This document shows, piece after piece, positions 42,356 to 51,730 of a stretch of DNA of 64,000 nucleotides. Under the pieces are notes generated by a model, which was given only the letters and a program-made list of their open reading frames with translations, did not search any database and had not been told where the DNA came from. This DNA comes from Mesorhizobium sp. LMG 17147. GTDB lineage: Bacteria > Pseudomonadota > Alphaproteobacteria > Rhizobiales > Rhizobiaceae. The stretch lies in contig NZ_JANCTC010000014.1 of the NCBI RefSeq assembly GCF_024297145.1, positions 51,996-115,995 on the forward strand. The letters run 5' to 3'. Made by a program: the position numbers and the translations under genes. Numbering within the stretch: the first letter of the stretch is position 1; every line of letters begins with the position of its first letter.

Positions 42356-42910
42356 TTGGCGATCGCCGGTCGGAAACGACGCGATAGCCGGCTCATCGAC
42401 GCTATCGAGGCAATAGTTCCGGTCGAATACTCCGGAACGGTTTGGCGTGTCGTGCGCCAGGGCCGCAGCCCGATCCAGTGCTCGAGCTCCGGTGGCCGTT
42501 GGGACGATGGAACATTCGACGTGCTCTACACCTCGCAAGAGCGCGAAGGTGCCTTGAGCGAGATGAGATTCCACCTGACGCGGGGGCAGCCAGTGGTCCC
42601 TTCGCGTGTCAGATACAATCTCTTCGAGATCGATCTTGCTTTGGACAGGACGCTCAGACTGCTCGACCTGGCAGCCTTGCAGACCCTTGGCCTCGACCTT
42701 TCACGCTACGGGCAGCTTTCGTATCAGGAAAAGCACGCCGAATATCCGAGATCGCAAGACATCGGCGAGGCCGCGCATTTCCTCGATTATGACGGTCTGA
42801 TCGTGCCCAGCACGCGATATGACGGCCTGAACGTCGTCGCGTTCTGTGATCGGCTGCCGGCCGGAGCGATAACGACAAGGACCGATCGCGGGGAAATCGA
42901 CTGGACTTAG
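42356..42910 (+). CDS. RES-domain toxin (NAD+-depleting family)
   Basis: RES toxins degrade NAD+ or transfer ADP-ribose and stop growth. The 184-residue protein has the family R..S.GGRW pattern as VWRVVRQGRSP, then SSSGGRWDDG at about residues 28-50, then YTSQEREGALSEMRFHL and the Y/E region LSYQEKHAEYPRSQDIGEAA. It starts at TTG, one base after the antitoxin stop, an arrangement that ties toxin translation to antitoxin translation. Together they form a type II Res-Xre system. Confidence 0.9.
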   Translation: MAIAGRKRRDSRLIDAIEAIVPVEYSGTVWRVVRQGRSPIQCSSSGGRWDDGTFDVLYTSQEREGALSEMRFHLTRGQPVVPSRVRYNLFEIDLALDRTLRLLDLAALQTLGLDLSRYGQLSYQEKHAEYPRSQDIGEAAHFLDYDGLIVPSTRYDGLNVVAFCDRLPAGAITTRTDRGEIDWT

Positions 42911-43135
42911 CGGCGGCCCCGCCGCCGTCGGGTGCGGCGCCGACCTCGTCTATATGGTGCAACATGCCGTCGGGTCTGCACAGCCGCGAAACGTGCCGAT
43001 TGGCGGAGCTTCTCGGCGTCGTAGCCGCCGCTGAGCAGGCCGACGCCCAGCAGGACCGTGCGATGCGTCACCCGCCGCGAAGCGTCATGGATTTCGGCAA
43101 AATCCAGCCCATATCCTAGGTGTGGAGCTTTGAGC

Positions 43136-44530
43136 GTGAAACTCGCGCGTGCGGTTTTGCTTGCCGCGGCTTTCGTGGCTGTTGCGGCCGTTTGCCCCTC
43201 TTCAGCAACCGGAGAGGCGAATGGCCGGGAGAAAATTGCGTTGCGCGTCGAGATCGACGGCGCCATCGGTCCGGCGAGTGCCAGGCAGCTCGAGGAAGCG
43301 CTGGCGGTGGCCGCGGACCGAAACGTCGAGGCTCTCATCCTGCAGATGGACACGCCCGGCGGGCTGGTCACCAGCATGCGCGAGATGATCGCCGGCATTC
43401 TCGCCTCGCCGGTTCCGGTCATCGGCTATGTCGCGCCCGCCGGCGGGCATGCGGCGAGCGCCGGAACTTACATCCTCTACGCCACCCATGTGGCGGCGAT
43501 GGCGCCCGGCACCAATCTGGGCGCGGCAACGCCGATCGAGATGGGCGGGCCGCTGCCATCGTTCCCGGACGGCGGCAAGAACGATGGCCCCGAGGGGGAC
43601 AAGGACAAGAAGAACGCACCCGCGGGCGATGCGATGATCGCCAAGGCGACGAACGATGCCGTTGCCCTGATCCGCAGCCTGGCTGAATTGCGCGGGCGCA
43701 ATGCCGAATGGGGAGAAAAGGCCGTGCGCGAGGCGGCCAGCCTGTCGGCCGGCGCGGCGCTGCAGCAGCATGTCATCGACTTCGTCGCCCGCGACACCAC
43801 CGAACTGCTTCAACTGGCCGACGGCCGGACCGTCGAGATCGCCGGCAAAAAAGAGGCATTGGCGACCAAAGGGCTGCCGGTCGAAACGCTCGAGCCAGGC
43901 TGGCTTATCAGGCTTCTCGCCGTCATCACGGACCCGAACATCGCCGTCATCCTGATGCTGGTCGGCGTCTACGGCCTCGTCTTCGAGTTCACGAGCCCGG
44001 GCGCGGTCGCGCCCGGCGTGATCGGCACGATTTGCCTGCTGCTCGGGCTCTATGCGCTCAATCTCCTGCCGATCAGTTATGCCGGCCTGGCCTTGATGCT
44101 GCTTGGCATCATCTTCCTGGTCGTCGAAGCCTTGAACCCGACTGTCGTCCTTGGGCTGGGAGGCGTGGCTGCGTTTCTGCTGGGTGCTGCCATGTTGCTC
44201 AGGATCGAGGGGCCCGGCTTCGAGATGTCGTGGGCCGTTATCGGCACCGCCGCCGTCCTGACGCTCGGCCTGGCACTGTTGACCGGCAGCTATCTGTGGG
44301 CGGTCCGCAAGAACGTTCCGCGTGTTGGGGCACAGGCCATGCAGGGTCTGCCGGCGGAGGTCCTCGACTGGCAGGGCAGCGAGGGCCACGTGCTCGCCCG
44401 GGGCGAGCGCTGGCGGGCAAAAGCCGACGAACCGCTTGCAGTGGGCGACAGCGTCGAGGTGGCCGATGTCAGAGATCTTGTGCTGACGATACGGCGCCGC
44501 AATGTGAGAAGCGATGGAGCAAGGCAATGA
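43136..44530 (+). CDS. NfeD-family membrane serine protease
   Basis: The 464-residue protein has a signal-like N-terminus (KLARAVLLAAAFVAVAAVCP). A ClpP-class protease domain follows (about residues 35-250; LQMDTPGGLVTSMREMIAG, then PAGGHAASAGTYIL with the serine). Next come four to five helices and a C-terminal OB-fold NfeD domain (LPAEVLDWQGSEGHVLARGE). Such long NfeD proteins cleave stomatin-like partners. GTG at 43136 is chosen from a GGAG site and the signal sequence. Its stop overlaps the slipin start (ATGA). Confidence 0.92.
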   Translation: MKLARAVLLAAAFVAVAAVCPSSATGEANGREKIALRVEIDGAIGPASARQLEEALAVAADRNVEALILQMDTPGGLVTSMREMIAGILASPVPVIGYVAPAGGHAASAGTYILYATHVAAMAPGTNLGAATPIEMGGPLPSFPDGGKNDGPEGDKDKKNAPAGDAMIAKATNDAVALIRSLAELRGRNAEWGEKAVREAASLSAGAALQQHVIDFVARDTTELLQLADGRTVEIAGKKEALATKGLPVETLEPGWLIRLLAVITDPNIAVILMLVGVYGLVFEFTSPGAVAPGVIGTICLLLGLYALNLLPISYAGLALMLLGIIFLVVEALNPTVVLGLGGVAAFLLGAAMLLRIEGPGFEMSWAVIGTAAVLTLGLALLTGSYLWAVRKNVPRVGAQAMQGLPAEVLDWQGSEGHVLARGERWRAKADEPLAVGDSVEVADVRDLVLTIRRRNVRSDGARQ

Positions 44531-45291
44531 TCATCGGTTATGTGGCCTATCTGGCAGCAGCGCTCGTCGTGGTCATGTTCCTATCCGCGGCCATTCGCAT
44601 CCTGCGGGAATATGAGCGCGGCGTGGTCTTCACGCTCGGCCGCTTCACCGGGGTCAAGGGCCCCGGCCTTATCATCCTCATCCCCTTCGTGCAGCAGATG
44701 GTGAAGGTCGACCTGCGAGTGGTGGTCCAGGACGTGCCGCCGCAGGACGTGATCTCGCGCGACAACGTCTCGGTGAAGGTGAACGCGGTGCTGTATTTTC
44801 GTATCGTCGACGCTGAGCGGGCGGTGATCCAGGTCGAAGACTTCATGACCGCCACCAACCAGCTGGCACAGACCACGTTGCGCTCGGTGCTCGGCAAGCA
44901 TGAGCTCGATGAAATGCTGGCCGAACGTGACAAGCTCAACAGCGACATCCAGGAGATCCTCGATCAGCGAACCGATGCCTGGGGCATCAAGGTCTCCGAT
45001 GTCGAGATCAAGCATGTCGACCTCAACGAGAATATGGTCCGCGCCATCGCCAAGCAGGCCGAGGCCGAACGGCTGCGGCGTGCCAAAGTGATCAATGCCG
45101 ACGGCGAACAGCAGGCGGCGGCAAAACTCGTCGAGGCCGGCAAGATGCTGGCCGAGACACCGCAGGCCATGCAGCTGCGCTATTTCGAGGCTCTCCATGA
45201 CATCGCCGGTGAGCGCTCGTCGACGGTCGTGTTTCCGGTGCCGATGGATCTGCTCGGTCATTTCATCAAGCAGGGAGGCGGAGGCGGCTGA
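44527..45291 (+). CDS. Slipin (SPFH/stomatin-like protein)
   Basis: The 254-residue membrane-anchored SPFH protein has an N-terminal helix (GYVAYLAAALVVVMFLSAAI) and the band-7 domain (ILREYERGVVFTLGRFTGVK). Paired lysine/proline motifs follow (DLRVVVQDVPPQDVISRDNV), then a C-terminal coiled region (EAERLRRAKVINADGEQQAA). It overlaps nfeD by four bases. NfeD-slipin pairs form membrane platforms or protease-substrate complexes. Confidence 0.95.
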   Translation: MIIGYVAYLAAALVVVMFLSAAIRILREYERGVVFTLGRFTGVKGPGLIILIPFVQQMVKVDLRVVVQDVPPQDVISRDNVSVKVNAVLYFRIVDAERAVIQVEDFMTATNQLAQTTLRSVLGKHELDEMLAERDKLNSDIQEILDQRTDAWGIKVSDVEIKHVDLNENMVRAIAKQAEAERLRRAKVINADGEQQAAAKLVEAGKMLAETPQAMQLRYFEALHDIAGERSSTVVFPVPMDLLGHFIKQGGGGG

Positions 45292-45300
45292 GCGCGTAAT

Positions 45301-45447
45301 TTCCCCCTCGAGGGGGAGATGGCCGCGAAGCGGCCAGAGGGGGTCGTCTCACATAGATCGCCGACGCCTTCCTCACGAGAGACGGCGCTGACGCTCCACG
45401 CGCCGCGACCCTCTGTCGCCCTCGGCGACATCTCCTCCTTAAGGGGG
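45301..45447. repeat. Inverted pair of Mesorhizobium-type intergenic repeats
   Basis: CCCCCTCGAGGGGGAGATGG (from 45303) continues to AGAGGGGGTCG at 45346. A diverged inverted copy lies at 45406-45447 (minus strand: CCCCCTTAAGGAGGAGATG, then CAGAGGGTCG). It fills the space between the convergent slipin and LysR genes. Confidence 0.75.
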
Positions 45448-45460
45448 TAGATCAGCACCC

Positions 45461-46390
45461 TCACCTCCGCCACGGCGGGACCGGCGCAAAGCGTTTGCTG
45501 ATCCAGTCGGCGAAGGCACGTGTCTTGGCGGCTTGCCCCTTGGCCGAAGGCATGACGACATAGACGGCGCCCTCATCGGCAAGCGTCCAGTTCTCCAGCA
45601 CTGGCACCAGCCGGCCGTCAGCGAGCTCGCGTCCGACCAGCCAATCCGTGCTCATCATCAGCCCGACGCCTTGCACGGCGGCTTCGACCAGCACCTCGGC
45701 ATCATCGGTGACCAGCGGGCCGGAAACCTCGATACTGACGCGCCGGCCCGAACTGTCGGTCATCTCCCAGGCTGGAAAGGTCTGGAAGCCTGAGAAGCCG
45801 AGACAGCTGTGTTCCAGCAGCGCTTCAGGTTCGGTCGGCGTGCCCCGGCGGGCGAGGTAGGACGGTGCGGCGCACAGCAGCCGCCGCCGTGTCGCGACCT
45901 TGCGCGCCACCAGCCGCGAATCCTCCAGTGCGCCGAGACGCACGGCGACATCGAAATTCTCGGCGACGAGATCGACGAAGCGGTTGGAGAACTCGGCCTC
46001 GATACGAACGTCGGGAAATTCGGCGAGAAACTGCGGCAGCAGCGGGGCGATCCACATGCGCCCGAACGAGCCGGGCAGCGCCAGCCGCAGCACGCCGCGC
46101 GGCCCGCCGCCGGCATGCGCCGACGCGGCAGCCTCGGCTTCGTCGACCGCGGCCAGGATGGCGCGGACACGGACGAGAAATTCCGAACCCGCCTCGGTCA
46201 GCGACACGCTTCGCGTCGTCCGGTGCAGCAGGCGCACGCCCAACCGCTCTTCCAGCGAGGCAAGGCGCCGCGACAGGGTCGTCGCGTCGCGGCCGATGCG
46301 AGCCGCCGCCTTGGTGAAGGAGCGTGCTTCGGCGATTGCCGCGAAGGCGGCCATTTCGGCCAATGCTGCCGGTTCTTGCGATTGCTGCAT
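45461..46390 (-). CDS. LysR-family transcriptional regulator
   Basis: The 309-residue protein has the N-terminal LysR winged helix (FAAIAEARSFTKAAARIGRD, then ATTLSRRLASLEERLGVRLL) and an effector-binding domain (GVLRLALPGSFGRMWIAPLL to the C-terminus). It is divergent from the quinone oxidoreductase-like gene, the usual sign that it controls that gene. ATG at 46390 is chosen; a GTG directly before it is an alternative. Confidence 0.92.
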   Translation of the reverse strand: MQQSQEPAALAEMAAFAAIAEARSFTKAAARIGRDATTLSRRLASLEERLGVRLLHRTTRSVSLTEAGSEFLVRVRAILAAVDEAEAAASAHAGGGPRGVLRLALPGSFGRMWIAPLLPQFLAEFPDVRIEAEFSNRFVDLVAENFDVAVRLGALEDSRLVARKVATRRRLLCAAPSYLARRGTPTEPEALLEHSCLGFSGFQTFPAWEMTDSSGRRVSIEVSGPLVTDDAEVLVEAAVQGVGLMMSTDWLVGRELADGRLVPVLENWTLADEGAVYVVMPSAKGQAAKTRAFADWISKRFAPVPPWRR

Positions 46391-46495
46391 CACGCGCAGA
46401 GCTCAAATGTAAAAGCCAAGGATTATATACCAATAGCGCAGCAGCTAGTTTCACTCAATCCCGGCCAGTCAATCGGCCATCAACCGGAGTGAGAC

Positions 46496-47506
46496 ATGAA
46501 AGTGATCGAACTGACTGCCCCGAGACTGGACGCGTTTCGCGCGGCCACCGTTCCCACGCCTGAACCGCAGCGCGGCGAAGTGCTGATTCACCTGCGCGCC
46601 GCAAGCCTCAATTTTGTCGATGTCGCGATAGCGAGCGGCAACTATCCAGGTCCGAGCTTTCCGCTCATTCCCGTCGTCGACGGCGCCGGCGAGATCGTCG
46701 GCATCGGCGAGGGCGTGTCGAGGGTCGCCATCAACGACCGCGTCATCGCCCACGCAAAACCGCGCTGGATCGGCGGCCGTCCCCGGCCTTACGAGACCAG
46801 AGAGATGCGCGGCCTGACGCTGCCCGGCTCGCTCGCCGAGTATGTCGCGCTGCCGGCCAATGCCGTCGTGCCGATGCCGGCGCATCTTTCCTTCGAAGCG
46901 GCAGCGACGCTGCCGATCGCCGGCACCACCGCGTGGAATGCGCTTCGCGCCGCCGATGCCGGGCCGGGGTCGGTCGTCGTCCTGCTCGGTACCGGCGGTG
47001 TCTCGATCCTGACCCTGCAGCTGGCCAAGGCAGCCGGCGCGACGGTCATCATCACCTCGTCGTCGGACGAAAAGCTGGCCCGCGCCAAGGCTTTGGGTGC
47101 TGATCACCTCATCAATTATCGTCAGACGCCGGACTGGGACGCCAAGGTGCTCGAGTTGACCGACGGCCTCGGCGCCGATCTGATCGTCGAAACCGGCGGC
47201 TCGGCCACCTTCGCCCGCTCCATCAATGCCGCGGCGCTTGGCGGCACGGTGTTCGCCATCGGCTTCGTCACCGGCGCCGAGGCCACCACGAACCTGCTGC
47301 CGATCATCATCAAGGCACTCAAGGTGGTGGGCAACAACACCGGTTCGGTGTCCGACCTGCGCGACGCGGCGCGCGCCATCGGCGCCGCCCATATCGATCC
47401 GGTCATCGACACGGTCTACAGCCAGCACCAGGCGACCGAGGCCTACGCCCATATGGCAGCTGGCGGCCGGCATTTCGGCAAGCTTGCGTTCAGCCTGTCG
47501 TGGTGA
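46496..47506 (+). CDS. Zinc-free alcohol dehydrogenase/quinone oxidoreductase-like
   Basis: The 336-residue medium-chain dehydrogenase has a catalytic domain (VLIHLRAASLNFVDVAIASG) and a nucleotide-binding segment (VVVLLGTGGVSILTLQLAKA) with the LGTGGVS loop. It lacks the Cys cluster of zinc-binding dehydrogenases, so it resembles NADPH quinone oxidoreductases. It is divergent from the LysR gene and probably its target. The substrate is unknown. Confidence 0.88.
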   Translation: MKVIELTAPRLDAFRAATVPTPEPQRGEVLIHLRAASLNFVDVAIASGNYPGPSFPLIPVVDGAGEIVGIGEGVSRVAINDRVIAHAKPRWIGGRPRPYETREMRGLTLPGSLAEYVALPANAVVPMPAHLSFEAAATLPIAGTTAWNALRAADAGPGSVVVLLGTGGVSILTLQLAKAAGATVIITSSSDEKLARAKALGADHLINYRQTPDWDAKVLELTDGLGADLIVETGGSATFARSINAAALGGTVFAIGFVTGAEATTNLLPIIIKALKVVGNNTGSVSDLRDAARAIGAAHIDPVIDTVYSQHQATEAYAHMAAGGRHFGKLAFSLSW

Positions 47507-47529
47507 GCCTGGAGAAGGCGCCGTCGCTG

Positions 47530-47580
47530 AAGCTGCCGATCTCCCCCTCGTGGGTCTCTCGTGGGGGAGATTGGCAGCTT
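47530..47580. terminator. Long inverted repeat between convergent genes
   Basis: AAGCTGCCGATCTCCCCC and its complement near 47563-47580 (GGGGGAGATTGGCAGCTT) pair almost perfectly around a 15-base loop. It belongs to the local intergenic repeat class and probably terminates both transcripts. Confidence 0.7.
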
Positions 47581-47592
47581 CGCTGTCTGCTC

Positions 47593-49914
47593 TTAAATCA
47601 GCTTCTCCAGCGTGATCGGCAGGTCCCGCACCCTTTTCCCGGTGGCGTGGAACACCGCGTTGGCGATCGCCGGCGCCACGCCAACAATGCCCAGTTCGCC
47701 GACCCCCTTGCCGCCAAGCACCGAGGAGTGCGGATCGGGAATACCGACCGAGATCACCTCGATATCGGGAATGTCGGCATTCGTGGCGATGAGATAGTCG
47801 GCGAGATTGTTGTTGACGATGCGCCCATACCGACGGTCGACGATGCCTTCCTCGAGCAGCGCCTGGCCGATGCCCATGATGATACCGCCCTTCCACTGGC
47901 TTTCGGCGAGCTTGGGGTTGTAGAGCCGGCCCGAATCCAGCGCCGACACCACACGCGACACACGAACCGTGCCAAAGTCCTCGTCGACGCGCACTTCGAT
48001 GAAATGCGCGCACCAGCTGTAGCGGGAATAGTCGCCCTCGGTGTGTGGCAGCGCCATGGCTATGGTGGTGTAGTTCTTGTAGCGGTCCTCGACCGTCGAA
48101 TTGGCCGGCATGGTGTCGCCCTTCGCCTCGATATGCTCGCGCCCGACGCTCCTGAGCAGTTCGGCGATGGAAACTTCAGGGCCGTTGCCGCGCGGTGAAG
48201 CGATGCGGCCATCGGCGACGACGAGCGTGTTGGCCTGCAGCGCATGGAACGGCGAAGCCGGATCGCTGATGGCGAGCCCGATCAGTTGGTCGAGCGCGGC
48301 ACTCGCCGCCTTGTGGACGGCGCCGGTCATCACCCCAGCCAGCCGCGAACCGCCGGTGACGCCGGCACGGGCATAGCGGGAATCGCCAAGCTTGATGACG
48401 ACGTTTTCCGCCGGCACGCCCACCACCTCGGCGGCGGTCTGCGCCAGGATCGTGTAGGTGCCCTGCCCCATGTCGATCGATGAGCTTTCGACCTCGACCG
48501 AACCGCCGGCGAGAATGCGCACGACCGCTTCGCCATAGGCGCGCCGCACCGGGTAGGTGCCTGCCGCGACACCCCAGCCGATCAGCTGGTTGCCGTCGCG
48601 CATCGAACGCGGCTCGGGGCTGCGCTTCGACCAGCCAAAGGCTTCGGCGCCGGCGGCGAACGCCTCACGCAGCTGCCGTGTCGACCACGGCTTCTTCGCA
48701 TGCGGGTCCTGCTCGGCATAGTTCCTTAGCCGGATTTCCAGCGGATCGATACCGACCTCATAGGCGAGCTCGTCGATGGCGCTTTCGATGCCGAAAGCGC
48801 TCGGGTTCTCGCCCGGCGCGCGCAATGCCCCCGGCACCACCGTGTTGACCCGCACGACGTTCTGCCGCGACGAGAAATTCGGCGTCGCGTACATGACCGA
48901 GGTGACCGAGCCGAGCGGCTCGACCCACATGCCGTCGACAGAGGTCTCGTTGACGCCGCGATGCACGATCGACTGGATTTTGCCGTCGCGATCGGCGCCG
49001 AGCGCTACCGTCTGGCGCGTCGCCGCCCGTCCGCCATAGGCGGTGAAGGTCTGCGGCCTGGTGACCGCTAGCTTCACCGGTCGTCCCAGCATTTTCGCGG
49101 CGACTGCCGCTACAGCGCCGTAGCCATAGGCAAACGCCTTGGAGCCGAAGCCGCCGCCAATATAGGGCGAGACAAGGCGCACATTCTCGAACGGCACGCC
49201 AAACCATTCGGCATAGGTCCGCGCCATGCCGTCGACCCATTGACTCGGCTCCCAGACCGTCAGCTGGTCGCCCTGCCACTTTGCGATCAGGCCATGCGGC
49301 TCCATCGGCGCCTGGTATTCGCGCGGCGTGTTGTAAGCGTTGCAGATCCTGACCGGAGCCGAGGCGAACGCTGTCTCCGCCTCGCCCCATTCCTTGGTCA
49401 TGGCGTCGACCGGAATGCCGTCGCCGGCCTTCGGATCGCTGAGGTCGACGATCGCCAGCGCCTCGTCATAGGCGATCTTGACCAGCGCCGCGGCCGCGAC
49501 CGCCTGCTCGAAACTCTCGGCCACCACCGCCGCGACATGCTGGCCGCTGAAGGTGATGTCGCGCGCCAGCGGGCAATAGGCGACATCCGGCGGCGGTGTG
49601 CCCAGCCAGTCCGTTGCGGTTCTCAGCGGCAGGATATTGTCAGGCGTCAGCACCAGCAGCACGCCGGCCGACGCTTCGGCCGCGGCCGTGTCGATCGAAC
49701 GCACCCGGCCGGCGGCAATGGTGCTCTCGACCAGCACCGCATGGGTAAGCCCCTCGAGCCGCTGCTCGACGGCGTATTTGGCGGCACCGGTGATCTTGGC
49801 CGGGCCGTCGACGCGCGACAGCCGGCCGCCGACCTGATCGGCGAGGACGGCACCGTCCGAAGCGTCGCCGCGTTTGGCATCGCCGGGTCTTGTTCTGAAC
49901 TCGTGAACGGTCAT
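47593..49914 (-). CDS. Aldehyde oxidase/xanthine dehydrogenase-type molybdopterin subunit
   Basis: The 773-residue large subunit holds the molybdenum cofactor. I see the aldehyde oxidase hammerhead domain at the N-terminus and the FNN-like NAYNTPREYQAPMEPHGLIA region. SPYIGGGFGSKAFAYGYGAV follows, and the late GGKGVGELGIVGVAPAIANA carries the catalytic Glu. It is closest to the PaoC/YagR type that pairs with PaoA and PaoB. Its ATG overlaps the FAD subunit stop. The PaoD-type maturation gene is not next to it. Confidence 0.92.
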   Translation of the reverse strand: MTVHEFRTRPGDAKRGDASDGAVLADQVGGRLSRVDGPAKITGAAKYAVEQRLEGLTHAVLVESTIAAGRVRSIDTAAAEASAGVLLVLTPDNILPLRTATDWLGTPPPDVAYCPLARDITFSGQHVAAVVAESFEQAVAAAALVKIAYDEALAIVDLSDPKAGDGIPVDAMTKEWGEAETAFASAPVRICNAYNTPREYQAPMEPHGLIAKWQGDQLTVWEPSQWVDGMARTYAEWFGVPFENVRLVSPYIGGGFGSKAFAYGYGAVAAVAAKMLGRPVKLAVTRPQTFTAYGGRAATRQTVALGADRDGKIQSIVHRGVNETSVDGMWVEPLGSVTSVMYATPNFSSRQNVVRVNTVVPGALRAPGENPSAFGIESAIDELAYEVGIDPLEIRLRNYAEQDPHAKKPWSTRQLREAFAAGAEAFGWSKRSPEPRSMRDGNQLIGWGVAAGTYPVRRAYGEAVVRILAGGSVEVESSSIDMGQGTYTILAQTAAEVVGVPAENVVIKLGDSRYARAGVTGGSRLAGVMTGAVHKAASAALDQLIGLAISDPASPFHALQANTLVVADGRIASPRGNGPEVSIAELLRSVGREHIEAKGDTMPANSTVEDRYKNYTTIAMALPHTEGDYSRYSWCAHFIEVRVDEDFGTVRVSRVVSALDSGRLYNPKLAESQWKGGIIMGIGQALLEEGIVDRRYGRIVNNNLADYLIATNADIPDIEVISVGIPDPHSSVLGGKGVGELGIVGVAPAIANAVFHATGKRVRDLPITLEKLI

Positions 49915-50894
49915 GCCGTTTCTCCCATTTTTAGGATGGCGCGGGCGACGACGCGCGGCGCCAGTTGGATCTTGTAGTGGTTGGCGCCATGGTCGACGGC
50001 GCCCTCGACGGCGAGCAGGCTGGCTTGCCTGACGACCTCCGGCTCGAGCACTTTGCCTTTCAGCGCCTCTTCGACGGCGCGGGCGCGCCATGGCTTGGTG
50101 GCGACGCCGCCAAGCGCGACGCGAAGATCGCGGATCGTGCGGCCGTCTGCCTCGAATTCGACACCGACGGCGGCACTTGCGGCGGCAAATTCGTAGGATT
50201 GCCGGTCGCGGACTTTCAGATAGGTCGAGCGTCTGGCAGCAGGCGTGCCCGGAATGCTGATCGCGGTGATCACCTCGCCCGGTTGGATCGCATGTTCCCG
50301 CTCCGGCGTGGCTCCAGGCAACAGGAAAAAATCGTCGACCGCGGCCTGGCGGTCGCCGAGATGCACCTTCGCATCGAAGGCGACCAGTGCAACGGCGAGA
50401 TCACCGGGATAGGTGGCGATGCAGGCCTCGCTGGTGCCGAGCACGGCATGGCTGCGGGTGACGCCGCCGATAGCCGAGCAGCCGCTGCCGGGCGAGCGCT
50501 TGTTGCAGACGGGGAAATTCGACGGATCGCGGAAATAGGGGCAGCGTGTACGCTGCATCAAATTGCCGCCGATCGTCGCCATATTGCGCAGCTGCGCCGA
50601 TGCCGCCTGCCACAGCGCCTCTGAGACGGCAGGGAACCCGCTCTTGATACCGGCATGGTCGGCCACGGTGCTCATCCTGGCCAGCGCCCCGATCGTGGCG
50701 CCCCGGTCATCGATCACGATCGTGTCCAGTCCGGTGAGATGGGTGATGTCGACCACGGTCTCGGGTTCGGCAACGCCGCATTTGGCGAGATCGACAAGCG
50801 TCGTGCCGCCGGCGAGCAGCATGGCGCCGGGCAGTGCTGCTGCCTCACGCGCTGCGTCGACCGAGCCGGCACGGAGATACGAAAAGTCCCTCAT
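49911..50894 (-). CDS. FAD-binding subunit of PaoABC-type aldehyde oxidase
   Basis: The 327-residue protein has a CO dehydrogenase flavoprotein-type FAD domain (AMLLAGGTTLVDLAKCGVAE, then QLRNMATIGGNLMQRTRCPY). The insertion RTRCPYFRDPSNFPVCNKRS, then PGSGCSA holds four Cys, as in PaoB where it binds a [4Fe-4S] cluster. It links electron flow from the 2Fe-2S subunit to FAD. Overlaps with both neighbours show one operon. Confidence 0.92.
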   Translation of the reverse strand: MRDFSYLRAGSVDAAREAAALPGAMLLAGGTTLVDLAKCGVAEPETVVDITHLTGLDTIVIDDRGATIGALARMSTVADHAGIKSGFPAVSEALWQAASAQLRNMATIGGNLMQRTRCPYFRDPSNFPVCNKRSPGSGCSAIGGVTRSHAVLGTSEACIATYPGDLAVALVAFDAKVHLGDRQAAVDDFFLLPGATPEREHAIQPGEVITAISIPGTPAARRSTYLKVRDRQSYEFAAASAAVGVEFEADGRTIRDLRVALGGVATKPWRARAVEEALKGKVLEPEVVRQASLLAVEGAVDHGANHYKIQLAPRVVARAILKMGETA

Positions 50895-51376
50895 GATGTG
50901 GCCTCCACGGCTGCCTGGCGCACAGCGGCGACGATATGCGGATATGCGCCGCAACGGCAGAGATTGCCGGCCATGTATTCGCGGATCTCCTCATCGGAGC
51001 CGGCATGGCCTTCGCGAATGCAGGCGACCGCCGACATGATCTGGCCCGGCGTGCAATAGCCGCACTGGAAGGCATCCTGTTCGAGGAAGGCGGCCTGCAC
51101 GGCATGTAGCGCGCCATCCTCCCCGGCAAGCCCTTCGATGGTGGTGATGGCACGTCCTTCGGCCTGCGCGGCAAGAGTCAGGCAGGCCAGCACACGCTGG
51201 CCGTCGATATGGACCGTGCAGGCGCCGCACTGGCCCTGGTCGCAGCCCTTCTTGGTGCCGGTCAGGCCGAGATGATCGCGCAAGGCGTCGAGCAGGGTAA
51301 CACGCGGCTCGGCCTCGAGCTCATGTCGATGTCCGTTGATTTGAAGTTGGATTGGAGTTGGGGTTTTGCTTGTCAT
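50891..51376 (-). CDS. 2Fe-2S subunit of PaoABC-type aldehyde oxidase
   Basis: The 161-residue protein has two [2Fe-2S] domains: a plant-ferredoxin type with KKGCDQGQCGACTVHIDGQR and a helical one with FQCGYCTPGQIMSAV and NLCRCGAYPHIV. The ATG at 51376 is chosen from the domain; the upstream frame is non-homologous. No Tat leader is visible, whereas E. coli PaoA carries one, so the complex may be cytosolic. It is the first gene of the operon. Confidence 0.92.
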   Translation of the reverse strand: MTSKTPTPIQLQINGHRHELEAEPRVTLLDALRDHLGLTGTKKGCDQGQCGACTVHIDGQRVLACLTLAAQAEGRAITTIEGLAGEDGALHAVQAAFLEQDAFQCGYCTPGQIMSAVACIREGHAGSDEEIREYMAGNLCRCGAYPHIVAAVRQAAVEATS

Positions 51377-51468
51377 GGGGCGTCTGGCTCCAATTGCTTG
51401 ACGCGGGAGGGGATGATCTGGCGCCCGGCCGGCGAGCGGCAAAGTCAGCTTATGGCTAGGTGAGGCTA

Positions 51469-51513
51469 ACCTCCCCTTGCGGGGAGATGCCCGGCAGGGC
51501 AGCGGGGGTCCGC
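51469..51513. repeat. Intergenic palindromic repeat
   Basis: CCTCCCCTTGCGGGGAGATG, then CCCGGCAGGGCAGCGGGGGT is another member of the short intergenic repeat class seen at 45301 and 47530. Confidence 0.65.
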
Positions 51514-51730
51514 TTGACTTGATGCGACCTCCGGGAGGGCCGCGGCTTGCGAGGTCGAAAGACGTGACATACCCGATCCCGTGATTACATGATAAAGGCG
51601 CTCCACAAATCGGAGGCGCCTCCGTTTATTAACTAGGAGCGTGCTCCGCGCTGTTCAAGCCCCGGATCGAAATTGATCGAGATTGGAGAAAATTGGGGGC
51701 GGGCAGCAGCCGCCATGCCAGAAGACAAAA
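51514..51730. other. Gap with CGGAGGCGCCTCCG palindrome
   Basis: I see no gene here. A perfect 14-bp palindrome lies at 51611-51624, followed by TTTATT; it can also pair with GGCGCTCC at 51597-51604. It may be a terminator or a regulator site. Confidence 0.45.

Noticed and set aside
43202..44527. 441-codon minus-strand open frame
   Set aside because: It is the exact antisense of the NfeD gene, whose protease and NfeD domains are clear.
46469..48013. 514-codon minus-strand open frame
   Set aside because: It is antisense to the quinone-oxidoreductase-like gene and runs into the aldehyde oxidase gene in another frame; composition and lack of a family show that it is a shadow.
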